Of a stretch of DNA of 5,482 bases, positions 5,293 through 5,482 are shown piece by piece. The notes beneath the pieces are model-generated. The model worked only from the letters and a program-made list of their open reading frames with translations. It had not been told where the DNA came from and made no database searches. A program made the translations under genes and the position numbers. Source of the stretch: Veillonella sp. (GTDB lineage: Bacteria > Bacillota > Negativicutes > Veillonellales > Veillonellaceae); the NCBI GenBank assembly GCA_022737715.1, contig JAIITD010000115.1:1-5482 (forward strand). Reading direction: 5' to 3'. How positions within the stretch are numbered: position 1 is the stretch's first letter; the number at the start of each line of letters is the position of its first letter.

Positions 5293-5482
5293 TTAACCTA
5301 CAAATTTTGTCACTGCTGCAGTATCAGTTAAGTGACGTTTAGGCATGCCCATTTCTTCAGGAGTGATGCCAAGAGCAAGACCTACTAATTGGGACATGTG
5401 CAAGATTGGCATATCTTTGCCACCGCCAACAACTTCTTTTGCTTCTTTTTGGAACATATCAAGTTGCATTTGGCAAAGTGGG
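5293..5482 (-). CDS. HdrB-like (CCG-domain) redox subunit, C-terminal fragment
   Basis: The window holds the last 63 codons, ending in TAA at 5295-5293; the 5' part lies beyond the right edge. The fragment begins PLCQMQLDMFQKEA, and the base before it fits a cysteine codon, so the full motif is probably CPLCQMQLD, the second cysteine cluster of the CCG domain of HdrB. The end contains MPILHMSQLVGLALG and a PEEMG..KRHLTDT stretch, typical of the C-terminus of CoB-CoM heterodisulfide reductase subunit B and its relatives in bacteria (HdrB of HdrABC-type complexes, or SdhE of type E succinate dehydrogenases). Such subunits bind a non-cubane [4Fe-4S] cluster through two CCG motifs and handle disulfide or quinone redox chemistry. 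The partner subunits, and so the complex, cannot be determined here. It is followed by a terminator at 5191-5222, so it is the last gene of its unit. Confidence 0.85.
   Translation of the reverse strand, partial: PLCQMQLDMFQKEAKEVVGGGKDMPILHMSQLVGLALGITPEEMGMPKRHLTDTAAVTKFVG

Overview
The window is a compact, low-GC (about 40%, by eye) bacterial segment in which every credible gene lies on the minus strand. It reads from the right edge to the left edge as four transcription units separated by intrinsic terminators. Strong AAGGAGG-type ribosome binding sites point to a Firmicutes-type translation system. An ArnT-like glycosyltransferase, an LPS-kinase-like protein and a substrate-binding protein without a lipobox would suit a cell with an outer membrane. 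Together with the HdrB-like subunit, this suggests a diderm Firmicute (Negativicutes, perhaps Veillonella). That placement is inference from gene content and style; there is no marker gene here.

Layout, in transcription order. (1) 5482-5293: C-terminal 63 residues of an HdrB-like (CCG-domain) redox subunit, followed by an AT-rich inverted repeat and a strong terminator (5191-5222). (2) 5188-4297: a sigma-70-type promoter directly abutting that terminator, a 248-residue protein with a kinase-like fold related to LPS/RIO-type kinases, and its own terminator (4297-4327). (3) 4191-1894: a two-gene operon of a DedA-family membrane protein (TTG start) and a 545-residue GT39/ArnT-like polyprenyl-phosphate-sugar glycosyltransferase, ending in a 12-bp-stem terminator. 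(4) 1817 to the left edge: a near-consensus promoter, a leader of about 115 nt, a NitT/TauT-type substrate-binding protein and the first 234 residues of its SsuC/TauC-type permease. The ATPase is not in the window and may lie beyond the left edge.

How the genes work together: unit 4 is the periplasmic and membrane part of an importer whose substrate cannot be read from the sequence. Unit 3 couples an enzyme expected to release undecaprenyl phosphate outside the membrane with a member of a family now known to include undecaprenyl-phosphate transporters, so a transfer-and-recycle pair is a reasonable hypothesis. Both within-operon junctions share one design, with the upstream stop codon embedded in the downstream Shine-Dalgarno sequence. 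No mobile element, CRISPR array, tRNA or rRNA was seen. No wholly new system is evident; the most interesting leads are the DedA-GT39 pairing, the kinase-like protein with an HGRP catalytic loop, and the structured leader of the transporter operon.
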